Positions 25,784 to 34,101 of a stretch of DNA of 64,000 nt are shown here, one piece after another (within the stretch, counting starts at the first letter, position 1; the number at the start of each line of letters is the position of its first letter). The stretch is from NCBI GenBank assembly GCA_964555935.1, contig CAZKUN010000006.1:24382-88381 (forward strand), written 5' to 3'. Made by a program: the position numbers and the translations under genes. Below the pieces are notes generated by a model. It was not told where the DNA came from, made no database searches, and saw nothing but the letters and a program-made list of their open reading frames with translations. The DNA is from CAZKUN01 sp964555935 (GTDB taxonomy: Bacteria > Armatimonadota > Zipacnadia > Zipacnadales > VGFC01).

Positions 25784-26655
25784 AACGCGCGAGACCAACA
25801 CCAATCCTCCTGTCAATCATGGCATGCGTTCTAGTCGCCTCGGCGGCGTCCGCGAGCCAACTCAGCCAGGTGACGACCAAAGCCAACCACATCATCGCCC
25901 TCAACCGGCTCGAGCTGACGACTGAGCAGATCGCCGCCATCGCGCCCAGCGCCAGGGCGCTCGTGTCGATCGTCAAGGCCAGACAGACGGCCCGCGACCG
26001 ACTGCTGGCGGCTGCGGCCAATGACCTGGCTACGGCCAGGTGGCGGCTGATGGGCGGCGACCCGTTGGAGGCTGACCTGCAGGCAAGGCTCGACAAGCTC
26101 GAGGCCGACCTTCAGAAAACCGACGACGACGTGTATGAGGCGGCCGTCGAGGTCATGGAAGACATCGAAGACGAGTTCACCAATCGCCAGAACGCCTTCA
26201 TCGACTGGACCCCGCCGCGCGGGGAGGCAACCACCTCTCGCGATACGATGCTCCAGCGCGCCCAGCGCCAGCGAGATCATGCGGCAATGGTGATGATGGG
26301 CGAGCGATTCCTGCACAGCATCCGCTACTTCCCGCTGGAGCAGTATATTATGCAGGCGCAGAAGCTCGTGGATGACTTCTTGCGCCCGCTTATCGACCCG
26401 AGATCCGCCGACTACACGCCCGCGCAACAGTACATGTTCAAGCTCGTTGAGGAGGTCCGCCTGCTGGGCGAGCCGGACTGGCAGGACCAGGGCGCCGACT
26501 ACGCCGAGCAGATGATCATGGATCTGGGACTCGAGCAGCCGCTGATCCAGGACGACGTCGACAAGCCGTACGACTGGAACGACATGTACGTTATCTTCTC
26601 AGACCTCGCGGCCCCGGAGCTACTGGCCTCGATGCGCGCGGCCAGAACGAGATAG
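25780..26655 (+). CDS. Secreted helical protein, partner and likely paralogue of the preceding gene
   Basis: A 291-residue exported protein (signal MKRARPTPILLSIMACVLVA...ASA). The mature N terminus NRLELTTEQIAAIAPSARAL parallels the LELTENQVGKVIPIARQ motif of the gene before it, so the two are probably distant paralogues. The middle (about 90-140) is charged and likely coiled coil. The ATG overlaps the previous stop (ATGA), fixing the start. A strong terminator follows 28 bases after the stop. The tight coupling suggests that the two products act as a complex in the envelope. Confidence 0.7.
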   Translation: MKRARPTPILLSIMACVLVASAASASQLSQVTTKANHIIALNRLELTTEQIAAIAPSARALVSIVKARQTARDRLLAAAANDLATARWRLMGGDPLEADLQARLDKLEADLQKTDDDVYEAAVEVMEDIEDEFTNRQNAFIDWTPPRGEATTSRDTMLQRAQRQRDHAAMVMMGERFLHSIRYFPLEQYIMQAQKLVDDFLRPLIDPRSADYTPAQQYMFKLVEEVRLLGEPDWQDQGADYAEQMIMDLGLEQPLIQDDVDKPYDWNDMYVIFSDLAAPELLASMRAARTR

Positions 26656-26683
26656 CGCAGCAATGCCACCCCCCAGAATCGAC

Positions 26684-26718
26684 AGCGCCCGGGCCACTCC
26701 GGCCCGGGCGCTTCTTGT
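26684..26718 (+). terminator. Strong intrinsic terminator after the secreted pair
   Basis: A 12-bp perfect stem AGCGCCCGGGCC (26684-26695 with 26701-26712) with a 5-base loop is followed by TCTTGTT. It lies between convergent genes and may also stop the enolase-family transcript. Confidence 0.85.
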
Positions 26719-26743
26719 TGAGCATGATATGAACGTGGGCCCT

Positions 26744-28132
26744 TTACCCGTCAATCTCCATGATCTGGTCCATCTGATACCCCAGGCCCGCGCCGCGCAA
26801 GCTCGCCGTTGAGGCGACGCCGTTGCGGACGGTAAAGATGCCGTCGTGCACGGATTTCTCGCCCGGGCGCGTGCTGGCGGGGAAGAACTGGCGGCTGTTG
26901 GCCTCGACGCCCATCATCGTGTGAAGCCGCGCGGCAAGCCCCACTGAATGGATCAGCGCGAGCGATGGGTTCGTCAGGTCCTGGACCATGTACGGAATGC
27001 CCATCTGCTTCGCCTTCGAGGCCAGGACGAGGCTCGAAGACTGGCTCTTGCAGCTCTTCAGCGCGATCCCCGACCATCCGAGTTCCATGCACAGTTCGAA
27101 GGTCTCGAGTCCCACGAGGCTCTCGTCGATGATCACGGGCTTCAGTTCGGCGATGCCGCGCATGTCGTGGCGGCTGGCCGTGAGGTCGCGCTCGGTGGGC
27201 TGCTCGATGTAGAGGATGTCGTCGAAGCACTGCGGGCTGGCGTCCCTGATGCGGCGGAGGTACTCCACGATGTAATCCGGGCTCTCGCACTGCTCGTTGG
27301 TGTCGGCGGACAGGTAGAGCCGGTCCTCGCCGAGTTTCCCCAGTTCCTCGCGCCCGATGCGGTGGACCGCAAGCGTCCGGTCGATGTCCCACTCGAGATC
27401 GGTGCCGCGTAGCTTCACCTTGAGACAGAAGACGCCGTCCTGAGCGACCCAGTCGTCGAGGGAATTTGGGACACCATCGTCGGGGTCCTCGTCGGTGACC
27501 TCGGCGCGGGTGAGCTTGTCGACCCCGCCGACGAGGTGGAATATCGGGATCTCGGGCGCGAAGGCATCGCGGATGTAGTTCCCGGGGTATTTGCCCGCGA
27601 ACTCGGCTCCCAGCCATCCCGAGAGATCATTGGCCATGAATTCCGGTCCATACCCCTCGTACACATCGATGCCGTTCACCTTGCCGAAGGCATCATGAAT
27701 CGCGGCGTCGATCGGCGACGCGCACACCAATGCGCCCAAGAAGGGGTTCTCCGGATCCAGCCCGCGCTCTGCGCAGACCTCGCGGTTGATGCGCGCCAGG
27801 TCGCTCTCAAGCTCCATGAACAGATCGATCGGGTGGCAGCTCTTGCCGTAGCCTTCGACGAGTCTGGCGTAGCGCTGGTTGATGTCGACCATCGCCGCCG
27901 ACTTGTCCTCATGCGACAGCTCCGGCGTCGGCCACGCCCACAGATCCATCAGGAAGATGCCGCCCCAGCCCTCGGCGACCTCGCCGCGACCGTTCTCAAC
28001 GACCGCCTTCACGCGGCAGAAGGGAAGCTCGTCGACGATCACCGCGCCGAACTTCAGCGGCGTGCGGCAGACTTCGGGCGTGTTGATCGGCTCGATGGAT
28101 CGAATGGTGATGTCGGTGATCAAGACTCGCAC
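26744..28132 (-). CDS. Enolase-superfamily enzyme (mandelate racemase/muconate lactonizing type)
   Basis: A 462-residue enzyme with the N-terminal capping domain and a C-terminal barrel. Catalytic landmarks in order are FCLKVKL (KxK), YLSADTNE (metal Asp), LYIEQP (metal Glu), VIIDES (metal Asp) and GIALKSCK (lysine on the opposite side). This Lys/Lys set is that of the muconate-lactonizing/dipeptide-epimerase-like groups. It is longer than usual because of insertions around residues 180-240. The substrate is probably a sugar acid or related acid, to judge from the carbohydrate-related neighbours. It is the only gene of its unit. Confidence 0.82.
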   Translation of the reverse strand: MRVLITDITIRSIEPINTPEVCRTPLKFGAVIVDELPFCRVKAVVENGRGEVAEGWGGIFLMDLWAWPTPELSHEDKSAAMVDINQRYARLVEGYGKSCHPIDLFMELESDLARINREVCAERGLDPENPFLGALVCASPIDAAIHDAFGKVNGIDVYEGYGPEFMANDLSGWLGAEFAGKYPGNYIRDAFAPEIPIFHLVGGVDKLTRAEVTDEDPDDGVPNSLDDWVAQDGVFCLKVKLRGTDLEWDIDRTLAVHRIGREELGKLGEDRLYLSADTNEQCESPDYIVEYLRRIRDASPQCFDDILYIEQPTERDLTASRHDMRGIAELKPVIIDESLVGLETFELCMELGWSGIALKSCKSQSSSLVLASKAKQMGIPYMVQDLTNPSLALIHSVGLAARLHTMMGVEANSRQFFPASTRPGEKSVHDGIFTVRNGVASTASLRGAGLGYQMDQIMEIDG

Positions 28133-28206
28133 CTCGCTCTGGCGGCTGCGCTAGCGACAGGCGTCAGTTTCTTCGGCGGGCGGGTTATCCCTCGGCGCGA
28201 GAGGAG

Positions 28207-28246
28207 CAGAACTGAAACCGGCCGCGGCGGGAGTGCCGCGGCCGGT
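28207..28246 (-). terminator. Terminator of the PhoB-type regulator gene
   Basis: A 12-bp perfect stem ACCGGCCGCGGC (28246-28235 with 28228-28217) and a 6-base loop are followed on the minus strand by TTTCAGTTCT. It lies 28 bases after the regulator stop. Confidence 0.85.
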
Positions 28247-28273
28247 GATGGAGCCAATCGGATATCGGGCTCG

Positions 28274-28978
28274 CTAACCAGCCCCGTTTGGACTGACGAA
28301 CTTGTACCCGATGCAAGGCACGGTGACGATAATCTGAGGTTGACCGGGAGTGCGCTCGATCTTCGAGCGGACGCGGCCGATATGCACGTCCAAGGTGCGG
28401 CTTCTGACGCTCTCATCGTAGTCCCAGACGCGCTTCAGGAGATCTGACGAGCGCATGACGCGGCCCTCGTTCTCCGCCAGCGCTGTCAGCAACTCGAACT
28501 CTTTGCGCGTAAAGTGCAGCGTCTCGCCCCGGACGGTGACCTCGTGGCGGTCCTGGTCGATCTTGACCTCGCTGAAGTCTAGCACCGTGCTCTCTTGGCG
28601 TGGTTGGGAATACTCGTCGACGCGGCGCAGATGCGCCCCAACGCGAGCGATGAACTCTCGGGTGCCGAAAGGCTTGATGAGGTAATCGTCTGCTCCGACC
28701 TCAAGTCCCACCACGCGCTCGACCAGCTCGTCCCGGCCGGTTACCATGATGATTGGAACGATGCTGTTGGTGCGAATCTGGCGGCAGATGTCGTAGCCGT
28801 CCATGTCGGGCAGCATTAGGTCGAGGACCACCAGGTCCGGGCTCTGCGTCCGCTCCAGTGCAAGCCCATCCTGCCCGGTGCCGGCCGCGACGCTCTCGTA
28901 ACCACTGTCCACCAAGGCATTCTCCAGCAGCTCCCGCACGTCCAGGTCATCCTCAATCAGCAAAATTCGCTTTGGCAT
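28274..28978 (-). CDS. OmpR/PhoB-family response regulator
   Basis: A 234-residue two-domain regulator. The receiver (1-120) has acidic residues E9, D10 and D11, phosphoacceptor D53 (VVLDLMLPDMDG) and the conserved KPF lysine. The C-terminal winged helix (about 135-232) contains LHFTRKEFELLTALAENEGRVMRS, in its usual form. The frame is open to 29119, but the ATG at 28978 begins the canonical MPKRILLIEDD. No histidine kinase gene is beside it, so its input must come from elsewhere. It is divergent from the alcohol dehydrogenase gene, a possible target by position only. Confidence 0.93.
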   Translation of the reverse strand: MPKRILLIEDDLDVRELLENALVDSGYESVAAGTGQDGLALERTQSPDLVVLDLMLPDMDGYDICRQIRTNSIVPIIMVTGRDELVERVVGLEVGADDYLIKPFGTREFIARVGAHLRRVDEYSQPRQESTVLDFSEVKIDQDRHEVTVRGETLHFTRKEFELLTALAENEGRVMRSSDLLKRVWDYDESVRSRTLDVHIGRVRSKIERTPGQPQIIVTVPCIGYKFVSPNGAG

Positions 28979-29074
28979 GTACGGCCCCCCTAGTCGGGTG
29001 CTCAGGTGACATTGTGTTGGCCTGGCAACTTGCTCACAGAGGTCCGGTCCCCGGCCCGGCGAACTCGGTCCATG

Positions 29075-29103
29075 TTGCCTGCCTGTATAGAGCTGTTTAC
29101 CAT
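29075..29103 (+). promoter_or_regulatory. Possible promoter of the alcohol dehydrogenase gene
   Basis: TTGCCT (29075-29080) and TACCAT (29098-29103) are 17 bases apart. Both are two bases off consensus, so this is only a candidate. Confidence 0.35.
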
Positions 29104-29173
29104 AACGACAAAGTGGCACCGTGCAAACATTGTGTAACAGCAGGATGCCCCGCCGTCGCCGGAGGTAATCATA

Positions 29174-30211
29174 ATGCCGACCGCTCAGGGAGTATGTTAC
29201 TCGGGCCCAGAACAGCTCGAACTCCGGACGATTGAGGTCCCGGAGCCGGGTCCCGAAGACGTGCTGCTAAGAGTGGCTGCGTGTGGGGTCTGCGGGAGCG
29301 ATCTTCACCAGTTCCACGGGCGCTGGTCGCAGCCAGAGGGTGTCTCCGGACACGAGATCAGTGCTGTGGTAGAACGCGTCGGCTCCAATGTAACAGAACT
29401 GCAACAGAATGACAAGGTCATCCTGGAGCCAATTGTGCGCTGCGGACGCTGCCGTTACTGCCAGACAGGACGCTACCAGCACTGCGAATCGGGCTCGTTC
29501 ATCTCAGAGGCCTCTGACGGCGGATTCGCCCAACTCATGCGCGTGCCGTCATATTGCTGTTACAAGCTCGGCGCGGACGTAGACCTCCCCCTTGGGGCTT
29601 TTGGCGAACCGCTCGCGGTGGGTCTGCACGCCGTGAGGCTGGCCCGCCCAAACGGCGAAGACACCGTTCTCGTGATCGGGGCGGGAACGATCGGACTCAT
29701 GACGGTTGCGGCCGCGAAGGCCATGGGGGCCGGTCGTATCATTGCCACGGCAAAATACGATCACCAGGGCGACGCGGCGCGCGCGCTGGGCGCTGATGAG
29801 GTGCTGCCCGTTGGGGATGGGCTCAACGAACGCGTCGCCGAGATCTGCGGCGACGGCCCGGATTTCGTGATCGAGACGGTCGGCACGGTCGGCGGGGCGA
29901 CAGAGCAGGCGCTTCAACTCGCGCGCCCGCTCGGGACGGTAGTCCTTGTCGGGGGCATCACCGGCCCGTGCGAGATCAACCTGGCGCCGATCATCGGCAA
30001 GGAATTGACGATCCTCGGCTCGCCGTGCTATGGCCAGATTGGGCTAAGGGGCGACTTTGAGATCGCGGCCGAGCTGCTCTCGACAGGGGCGGTCGATGTC
30101 GCGCCTCTCGTCACCGCACGATACCCTCTGGAACAGATCCAAGAGGCCTTCATCGCCGCCGACGACAAGTCGACGGGCGCGATCAAGGTACTCATCCTGC
30201 CGAACGGCTAG
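29174..30211 (+). CDS. Zinc-dependent alcohol/polyol dehydrogenase
   Basis: A 345-residue medium-chain dehydrogenase. The catalytic zinc ligands lie in CGVCGSDLHQFHG and SGHEISAVV. The structural zinc site is CGRCRYCQTGRYQHC, and the NAD(P) fold has VIGAGTIGLM. It resembles sorbitol/threonine dehydrogenases and would oxidise a secondary hydroxyl. GGAGGT is 6 bases before the ATG. Its stop shares CTAG with the stop of the convergent secreted enzyme gene. The neighbouring sugar-related genes point to a carbohydrate or polyol substrate, which is inference. Confidence 0.9.
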   Translation: MPTAQGVCYSGPEQLELRTIEVPEPGPEDVLLRVAACGVCGSDLHQFHGRWSQPEGVSGHEISAVVERVGSNVTELQQNDKVILEPIVRCGRCRYCQTGRYQHCESGSFISEASDGGFAQLMRVPSYCCYKLGADVDLPLGAFGEPLAVGLHAVRLARPNGEDTVLVIGAGTIGLMTVAAAKAMGAGRIIATAKYDHQGDAARALGADEVLPVGDGLNERVAEICGDGPDFVIETVGTVGGATEQALQLARPLGTVVLVGGITGPCEINLAPIIGKELTILGSPCYGQIGLRGDFEIAAELLSTGAVDVAPLVTARYPLEQIQEAFIAADDKSTGAIKVLILPNG

Positions 30212-31671
30212 GGGCCCGGCCGGATCACAAGTGCGTCTCTGACGGCCTCGAGGTAGCCGAAGCGATCCTGCATGTTGGGTTGGAGGCCGGGGCCGCCCTC
30301 GGCCCACTCAGCGACGTTGTAGCAGGTGATGATCCTCGGCATGTCGTGGGCTTCGATATGCGCCACTGACTTGCTCAGCATCTGCCCGAACAACTCAGGC
30401 GCGTGGCCCGGACACACCCACTTGCTGGGGTGAGGCGCGTGCGTGTGTTTGGCGGTGCATGCGTTCAACACGGTGCTAGGCCCGATGGGCGGGTCGTGGT
30501 TCGCGACGCGCTCTGAGTAGGTGGCGCCTGAGCTGTAGTCATTGGCGTATTCCGCCACGAAATGCAGTACCCCATCCGTCTCCAGCCCGGCCCAGTCGAT
30601 CATCGACGACCCGATCGCGTGGCGGGCCAGCACGGCGAGACCTCCGTACCCCTCGGCCTGCAGCAGCTTCGCCATGCGCCGGTAGAAGTCGGCGGTGTTC
30701 TTCCCGCCATTGTAGTTGTCGAACGTCCCCCGCAGAGCGGCTTCCTCGTGGGCGTAGATCACCGGGAACGTCTGCCCGTCTCGCTGGATGGCGTAAAAGT
30801 TGCCATGCCTCAGGTAGAGATCGCGGATCAGGCTCTCCCACGCGCCCTCGACCTTCCGCCGTTCCTCATCTGTAGCTTCGGTGTACGGCGTGTAGGCCAT
30901 CATCACGTACTTCAGCTTCAGGAAGTTCGGGACATCGGTGAAGAGCTGGTACACCCAGTGATTCCGGTGGTCCGGCCCCTTCCACGATTCCACGTCGCTG
31001 CCTGGTGATGGCCCCAGCAGAATCACCCCGCGGACGCCATACTCGCGCAGCCAGTAGCACTGCCAGTCGAGGACTGTGGGATCGTCGCCGCGGTAGAAGC
31101 CGAGCAGCGGGTGTCGCGCGGGGTCGTAGACGTCACGGGTGGTGTTGTGGAAGTTCCACGACCAGTAATACCAGCCCACCCAGCCGGCGTTCGGGGCCTT
31201 GACCCTCCGATGCTCCAGGCCGAAATCGTTGTACCAATATGCCAGCAGGTCGGCTCTCGTGTCGAAGTCTGCCCCGGAGACGGGCGGGCGGACGAGGTTG
31301 CCCACGGTGACGGGTTCATACCCGCCGAGGTCGCCATCGTCCAGTCCCAGGTGGTTGTGCTGCAGGCCGATGAGGTTGCCGAAGTCATCGAACTGGAGCA
31401 CGTTCTGGTCTGATATATCGTTCCGGACCGTGACACCATCCGGCGACTCGAAGTGCACTCCGCCCGAGAGGTCGAGATTCGGCCCGTTGAACAGGTAGGC
31501 GCCGTTCGGGTAGTGGATCGGCTTGCCCGTGGCGTGCAGGCGCGTAAGCAGCTCGGTGCAGTCGCGCTCGCCCGTAGGATCCGCGCCCTCGGCGACCACG
31601 TCGATCGTCTGCGCCTGTGAGAACGCGCACGTGCAGAGCGCTGAGAGAATCGCGACGATGCGAACCGTCAT
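30208..31671 (-). CDS. Secreted protein: pectate-lyase-like N terminus and GH71/GH99-like barrel
   Basis: A 487-residue exported protein with signal MTVRIVAILSALCTCAFSQA. Residues about 25-100 resemble the start of the pectate-lyase-3 fold (GADPTGERDCTELLTRL, then VHFESPDGVTV). The larger C-terminal part (about 125-480) looks like a TIM barrel of the GH71/GH99 or WbsX type: GWVGWYYWSWNFHN, LLGFYRGDDPTVLDWQCYWL, GVRGVILLG. The ATG at 31671 has GGAGGT upstream. I infer cleavage of an extracellular or cell-wall glycan. Family assignment is by pattern and moderately certain. Confidence 0.6.
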   Translation of the reverse strand: MTVRIVAILSALCTCAFSQAQTIDVVAEGADPTGERDCTELLTRLHATGKPIHYPNGAYLFNGPNLDLSGGVHFESPDGVTVRNDISDQNVLQFDDFGNLIGLQHNHLGLDDGDLGGYEPVTVGNLVRPPVSGADFDTRADLLAYWYNDFGLEHRRVKAPNAGWVGWYYWSWNFHNTTRDVYDPARHPLLGFYRGDDPTVLDWQCYWLREYGVRGVILLGPSPGSDVESWKGPDHRNHWVYQLFTDVPNFLKLKYVMMAYTPYTEATDEERRKVEGAWESLIRDLYLRHGNFYAIQRDGQTFPVIYAHEEAALRGTFDNYNGGKNTADFYRRMAKLLQAEGYGGLAVLARHAIGSSMIDWAGLETDGVLHFVAEYANDYSSGATYSERVANHDPPIGPSTVLNACTAKHTHAPHPSKWVCPGHAPELFGQMLSKSVAHIEAHDMPRIITCYNVAEWAEGGPGLQPNMQDRFGYLEAVRDALVIRPGP

Positions 31672-31703
31672 TGCACCGGACCTCCGCTTGGACCCACTGC
31701 CCT

Positions 31704-32681
31704 TCACCTACCACACGCGCGCATGAGCGCTCGTTGCACGGCAATGTCGTGCTCGCCATTGTACGACAGCGCGTCGCCCGACCGGACGCAACTTGCCAAT
31801 TCCTCGAAGTCATCCGCATACCGTTGGTACGCCGGGACGTCCACCTCGTGCCAGCCCTCGGGATGTCCGTCGGGTGGCGAGTCGAAGCAGGCCAACACGC
31901 GCGGCGGCTCCAGCGGCTCGATGACGATGCTGCCTGCCGTCCCGTAAACCTCAAGGCGCCGGCGCGGGAACGGCCCGACGTCCATGGCCGTCACCTCCAA
32001 CGTGGCGACGGCGCTCTCGAACTCGAAGACGGCCAGCGTGTTGTCGGCCAGCGCGTCGTCGGAGATCCCGTCGTGGCGGAGATACGCGTGGACATCCGTC
32101 GGCGCGCCCAGTAGCCTCACCACGCCATCCAGCAAGTGGCACCCGAGTTCGTACATCATCCCACCCGGATAGCGCGCAAGCTCCTCGCGCTTGTCCTCGC
32201 TGATGCTCGTGCTCATCCGGCCGCGGACGGAGTGCACGTCGCCCAGCCAACCACTCTCGCGCGCGCCGAAGGCGAAGATGAAGGCGGGATTGTAGCGGAA
32301 CATGTACCCGAGCTGCAGAAGCAGGCCCGCGTCACGCGCCTGGCCTACCAGCCGCTCGATGCCGACGGCGTCGACCCCCGCGGGCTTCTCGAGGTGAACG
32401 TGCTTGCCGGCATCCAAGGCGGCCTCGGCTCGAGCGAGATTCTCGACTGGCTCGCCCTCAATGGCCACGACAGCGATATCAGAACGCGCGAGCAACTCCT
32501 TCTGCGTCATCCACACCAGACCGGCGAAGGCGGGTGACTCTTGAGCCTCGGAACGGACTCCCTCATCCGGCTCGCACGCGCCGACGACTCTCCACGCAGG
32601 CGAGCCTTGCAGCGCGGCCAGCTTCCCACCCGCGTGTGGATGTCTGACCCCCAACATGCCGATGCCGACCGCGTCGCTCAT
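31704..32681 (-). CDS. Gfo/Idh/MocA-family oxidoreductase
   Basis: A 325-residue NAD(P)-dependent sugar oxidoreductase. The N-terminal Rossmann fold begins VGIGMLGVRHPHAGG, the family EKP motif is in HVHLEKPAGVDA, and the C-terminal beta-sheet domain follows. A GTG lies three codons earlier, but GAGGG is correctly spaced (8 bases) only for the ATG at 32681. It is 30 bases after a second gene of the same family and 32 bases before the GH71/99-like gene, so the three likely form an operon for a secreted-glycan pathway. Confidence 0.88.
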   Translation of the reverse strand: MSDAVGIGMLGVRHPHAGGKLAALQGSPAWRVVGACEPDEGVRSEAQESPAFAGLVWMTQKELLARSDIAVVAIEGEPVENLARAEAALDAGKHVHLEKPAGVDAVGIERLVGQARDAGLLLQLGYMFRYNPAFIFAFGARESGWLGDVHSVRGRMSTSISEDKREELARYPGGMMYELGCHLLDGVVRLLGAPTDVHAYLRHDGISDDALADNTLAVFEFESAVATLEVTAMDVGPFPRRRLEVYGTAGSIVIEPLEPPRVLACFDSPPDGHPEGWHEVDVPAYQRYADDFEELASCVRSGDALSYNGEHDIAVQRALMRACGR

Positions 32682-32711
32682 GCGTGCCACCCTCTTCTGG
32701 TGATTCGTTTC

Positions 32712-33875
32712 CTACTCGATCCCGAGCGCCTCGTTGATCTCGCGCTGGTACTCCTCGACCTCGAGGTTCTCGATCTCCTCGCACGTCACGGGGCGGCCGA
32801 GGGCCTCGGACTCGTAGAGGGCGAAGCAGATCGCCTCCGCCTTGTAGCCTTCGAGGCCATCGGTCTCGACCGGAGTGCCGCTGAGGCAGGCGCGCGTGAA
32901 CTCCGCGATCTCCTGGGCGACGGTGTCGGTCACGCCGTGAGGGAAGAGCAGCTCCTTCTCATCATCGTCGAGCTGGGCCATGTACTCGGCCTTGAGGTCG
33001 TCGAGCGAGACCTCCTCTGTCCGTGTCTTCAGCCCGGCGCCGAAATCGAGACTTCCCTCGCTGCCGTAGACGGCTCGCTTCCCGAGGCCCGCGCCCGGCG
33101 CGGCCGTGGTTGAGATCCACGTGCCCGCCACGCCGCCGTCGAAGGTCATGGTGGCCAGCGTCGTGTCCTCCGTATCAACCTCGATCCGCTCGCTCGCAGG
33201 ATCCTTCTGGTCGACATGCCGGAACGGATCGTACGTCCGGACCAACGCGCTGACGCTGCGGACGGGGCCAAGGTGATAGCGGAAGAGATCCGCGAAATGG
33301 ACGCCCCCATCCAGCGGCCAACCGCCGCCGGCCTTCAGCTTGTGCTCGCGCCAGTTCCAGTACCAGCTCCGCTCGCCGATGTCGATCCAGAAGATCATCC
33401 GCACGTCGCCGATGCGGCCCTGGTCGAGCGCCCACTTAATCGCGCGGTTGTCGACGGAGCGCCGGTAGTTCTCAGCCACCGCCAGCACGTTGCCGGCTTT
33501 CTCGGCGGCGTCGAGGATCATCTTACCCGCGCGCATGGTGACCGCGAGCGGCTTCTCGATCATCACGTGCTTGCCGGCCTCGATCGCCGGGATCGCCAGC
33601 GCGTGGTGGTCACAGTGCACGAGCGACAGGTCAACCGCGTGGACATCGGGATCGTCGGCGAGGAGCTTGTCGAGGCTCGCGTATACGAGCGGCTTCTGGC
33701 CTTGGAAATCGGCGATGGTCTCGGCCATCGCATCGGCCTTGGATTCCTCAATATCGCAACACGCCACGATACCGAAATCGCGGAATCCGGCCTCCCACAG
33801 GGCCTTCATCCCCCGCGCGTGGGCACCCATCATCCCGCCACAGCCGACCATGGCAATGTTCAATGTCTCGCTCAC
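32712..33875 (-). CDS. Gfo/Idh/MocA-family oxidoreductase
   Basis: A 387-residue NAD(P)-dependent oxidoreductase. The dinucleotide fold begins LNIAMVGCGGMMGAH, the family motif is HVMIEKPLAVTM, and the C-terminal domain contains GGGWPLDGGVHFADLFRYH with the usual catalytic-site His. The GTG at 33875 has GGAGG 9 bases upstream; the frame is open 28 codons further without a site. It is the promoter-proximal gene of the oxidoreductase-oxidoreductase-GH unit. Substrate unknown, probably a sugar or inositol derivative. Confidence 0.88.
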   Translation of the reverse strand: MSETLNIAMVGCGGMMGAHARGMKALWEAGFRDFGIVACCDIEESKADAMAETIADFQGQKPLVYASLDKLLADDPDVHAVDLSLVHCDHHALAIPAIEAGKHVMIEKPLAVTMRAGKMILDAAEKAGNVLAVAENYRRSVDNRAIKWALDQGRIGDVRMIFWIDIGERSWYWNWREHKLKAGGGWPLDGGVHFADLFRYHLGPVRSVSALVRTYDPFRHVDQKDPASERIEVDTEDTTLATMTFDGGVAGTWISTTAAPGAGLGKRAVYGSEGSLDFGAGLKTRTEEVSLDDLKAEYMAQLDDDEKELLFPHGVTDTVAQEIAEFTRACLSGTPVETDGLEGYKAEAICFALYESEALGRPVTCEEIENLEVEEYQREINEALGIE

Positions 33876-33987
33876 GAGAATAGCCCTCCGGACAGAACGG
33901 CGTGACCGACGCGCTTGAGGTTCGTCGGGGCGTGGGAATGCCCTGCCGTGAGTGCCCATCGACGGAAGTCTGCTTCACGAGCCTGTG

Positions 33988-34052
33988 CTAGCGGGTCTCC
34001 AGACCCGCTAGAAATCATCCACGCTATAGCTAGCGGGTCTGGAGACCCGCTG
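33988..34052. repeat. Tandem pair of GC-rich palindromes
   Basis: Two near-identical palindromes lie 42 bases apart. The first (33988-34011) is an 11-bp arm CTAGCGGGTCT, two bases CC, then the perfect complement. The second (34030-34052) has the same left arm, GG in the centre, and AGACCCGCTGG on the right with one mismatch. Swapping CC for GG makes the centres reverse complements, as in REP/BIME-type elements. They lie between a Gfo/Idh/MocA start and the stop of a membrane-protein gene. Confidence 0.75.
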
Positions 34053-34101
34053 GCACGAGAACGTCACGGCGGATGCGAGCGCGAGCTAACTCGCGCGAGC
34101 A

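Noticed and set aside
33988..34052. CRISPR array
   Set aside because: Only two palindromic units with no spacer pattern and no cas genes; fits a REP-like pair.
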